NCBI GenBank assembly: GCA_016929575.1
Contig: JAFGIQ010000202.1
Coordinates: forward strand, 1-34,863
Source of the DNA: a candidate division FCPU426 bacterium
GTDB taxonomy: Bacteria > Oederibacteriota > JAAXVQ01 > JAUVAV01
Reading direction: 5' to 3'
DNA: 34,863 nucleotides
In this document: positions 33,314 to 34,863 of the stretch, piece after piece
How positions within the stretch are numbered: the stretch's first letter is position 1
How the letters are laid out: every line of letters begins with the position of its first letter
Program-made: the position numbers and the translations under genes
Notes under the pieces: model-generated
The model's database searches: none
Told to the model about the DNA's origin: nothing
The model's input: only the letters and a program-made list of their open reading frames with translations

Positions 33314-34863
33314 CTACAATTTTGATTTTTCCTTGCAGTACTCCAGATTGTTTTGCAGCATGCTGTTTCCAGGCACGGCTTTCAAGGCTTTTTCATACAC
33401 GCCTATGGCTTTTTTCCATTCCTGCCGGGAAATGTACGTCTGCGCCCATTGATTCCAGGATACTGCCAGATTGCCGAGCAAATGCGCATCCGCCGGATAT
33501 TGCTGCAAGGCGCGGTTGTACAAAGCCACCGCCTCTTCCCATTGCCCCCTGCTGCCCGCTTCCTGAGCCAGGCGGTCGTATAACACATAAGCGAGTTTCT
33601 TTGCCGCCTGTTCGTCCTTTAATATCCCCTTCCCTTTCAGGATGACTTTTCTGCCCTCGTTTTCGCAGGTTTTCGGGTCCCGGCTGTTTAAGCTGCTCAG
33701 TACATATTGAAAATGGCCGAGCGCCATTTCCTGCACCCCGGCCAGAGAGTAAAAACGGCGCAGCAAATTGGACAGGACCCCCGCTGATTTCGTCAGGCCG
33801 CCGGCAGCAAAGGCATCTTTAAGATACTCCTGCATGGTAAAAAGCTGGTTGTTGGTAAAATGATTAGGGTCCAATGGTTGCTGCGCGGCCTGTTCACAGA
33901 CCGTCAAGGCCTGCTCCCAGTCTTTGCGGGCAACGCAGTCATTATTCCAGGCATCCCAGACGGCTATGGCATTGTTGAGGACGTGCTTGTCTTCCGGATA
34001 ATGCTTCAGCGCGGTCTTATAGACGGCAATGGCATCCTGCCACTTTTTACCGGCCAGGTACACCCCGGCCATTTCATCATAGCGGTTTTTATCCAGTTTT
34101 TGAACCGTCTGTTGATCCGACAGGATTTTTTGCGAGCGGGCCATGATCGCCGCCGCTTTTTGTTCATGGCGCGGATCATGTTTTATTTCCTGCAACCGTC
34201 TTTGGAAATATCCGCCGGCCGCCTGTTGGACATGGCTGTTGTCCGGATACTTCGCCAGCATGCGCTCCAGCAAAGCCTCGGCTTTTTCACTGCCCTGCTG
34301 GCGACAAATCACCTCCGCGTATTCCTGCACCACATAGCCGGTTTTTTCCAGAAAATGCTGCTCTTCCAGCTTTTGGCCGGAGGCTTTTTCACACACTTTC
34401 AGCGCTTCCTCCCAACGGCCCCGGCGCACGAACATGCTAATCCAGCCATCCCAGGCAACCGCCGTATTATGGCGGAGATGTTCGTCCTGGGGATATAATG
34501 CCAGCGCTTTTTGATATACCCCGACCGCTTGTTCCCATTGCTGCCGCTGCTTGTATTTTTCAGCCAGCGAATCATAGACATAGCGGATGAGATCCCGGAC
34601 TTCGCCTTTTTTCTCCAACAGCGGGCCGAACGCCTCAATAACAGCCAGCGCCTGCTGTTCATACGCTTTGGATGCAGCCAGGCTTTCTAAAACCCGCCCG
34701 ACAAAACCAACCACCACTTGTTTGACTTCAGGGACTGCAGGATATTTTTTGAGCATTTTGGCCAAAATGTTTTTGGCCGGCTGCAAGCCGCCCTTTTTCC
34801 AGGCGTCTTCAGCCCATTCCTGAATCACATAGCCCAGGTTGTATTGGTATCTTTTTTCCGCCG
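33314..34863 (-). CDS. TPR protein made of about 165-residue super-repeats (5' end outside window)
   Basis: A partial gene. The reading frame stays open through the window edge (the codons before the GTG at 34828 read YNLGY, matching the repeat), so that GTG is not the start. Numbering from it, three units begin at QEWAED (3), QEYAEV (168) and QEYLKD (333). Each unit has a WEQAVGVYQKAL-like TPR helix (Trp 98, 263, 430), a WDGW, WDAW or WNQW motif (126, 291, 458), and an RWEEALKVCEKA-like helix (Trp 139, 304, 471). The period is 165-167 residues. The C-terminus is EKSKL. Location and partner are unknown; no signal peptide can be judged because the start is missing. Confidence 0.88.
   Translation of the reverse strand, partial: AEKRYQYNLGYVIQEWAEDAWKKGGLQPAKNILAKMLKKYPAVPEVKQVVVGFVGRVLESLAASKAYEQQALAVIEAFGPLLEKKGEVRDLIRYVYDSLAEKYKQRQQWEQAVGVYQKALALYPQDEHLRHNTAVAWDGWISMFVRRGRWEEALKVCEKASGQKLEEQHFLEKTGYVVQEYAEVICRQQGSEKAEALLERMLAKYPDNSHVQQAAGGYFQRRLQEIKHDPRHEQKAAAIMARSQKILSDQQTVQKLDKNRYDEMAGVYLAGKKWQDAIAVYKTALKHYPEDKHVLNNAIAVWDAWNNDCVARKDWEQALTVCEQAAQQPLDPNHFTNNQLFTMQEYLKDAFAAGGLTKSAGVLSNLLRRFYSLAGVQEMALGHFQYVLSSLNSRDPKTCENEGRKVILKGKGILKDEQAAKKLAYVLYDRLAQEAGSRGQWEEAVALYNRALQQYPADAHLLGNLAVSWNQWAQTYISRQEWKKAIGVYEKALKAVPGNSMLQNNLEYCKEKSKL

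Noticed and set aside
34828-34863. GTG at 34828 as the start of the TPR super-repeat gene
   Set aside because: The frame remains open to the window edge and the upstream codons continue the repeat pattern, so the gene begins outside the window.

Overview
The window looks like a stretch of chromosome from an anaerobic, Gram-negative-type bacterium, probably from an uncultured lineage. The sequence does not let me name a phylum. The Gram-negative envelope is inferred from a complete TonB/ExbB/ExbD system and a polysaccharide flippase. Anaerobic metabolism is inferred from a four-subunit pyruvate:ferredoxin oxidoreductase and two radical SAM proteins. I see no tRNA, rRNA, CRISPR array, transposase or prophage. 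Almost everything from 6.5 kb to the right edge is on the minus strand; the exceptions are at the left end.

Layout. 0-6.4 kb: two paralogous PAS-GGDEF-EAL proteins (plus strand), flanking a pseudouridine synthase and a minus-strand membrane protein of unknown function. 6.5-13.4 kb: one minus-strand run reading DtxR-type metal regulator, DUF3450 protein, TtpC-type ExbB, ExbB, ExbD, TonB, TPR protein, miaA. This is the gene order of the Vibrio TonB2/TtpC class of energy transducers, here with a metal-responsive repressor at its head. 13.4-14.0 kb: a gene-free stretch with a near-consensus orphan promoter firing into a perfect 25-bp inverted repeat. 14.0-17.7 kb: signalling genes (PilZ, a CheB-like protein without its catalytic serine, a single-domain response regulator) and a PflX-like radical SAM protein. 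18.2-21.3 kb: porC-porD-porA-porB. 21.6-24.1 kb: dnaX-recR. 24.3-25.3 kb: a tandem pair of small cyclic-nucleotide-binding proteins. 25.5-33.1 kb: a tightly overlapped surface-polysaccharide operon (flippase, four glycosyltransferases, a B12-type radical SAM protein). 33.3 kb to the edge: a TPR protein built of about 165-residue super-repeats and cut by the window end.

How it fits together. Several signalling proteins here carry altered signature residues. The first GGDEF domain reads GSDEF, the PilZ motif reads NIGIGG, and the CheB nucleophile motif reads GAANGG. The EAL domains and the second GGDEF look intact. A c-di-GMP and chemotaxis-like regulatory layer next to a polysaccharide operon suggests control of surface behaviour, but that link is inference. 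The most unusual items are the serine-less CheB, the orphan promoter with its inverted repeat, and a dispersed repeat of about 124 bp. One repeat copy sits inside the TonB operon and the other carries an 86-bp insertion.
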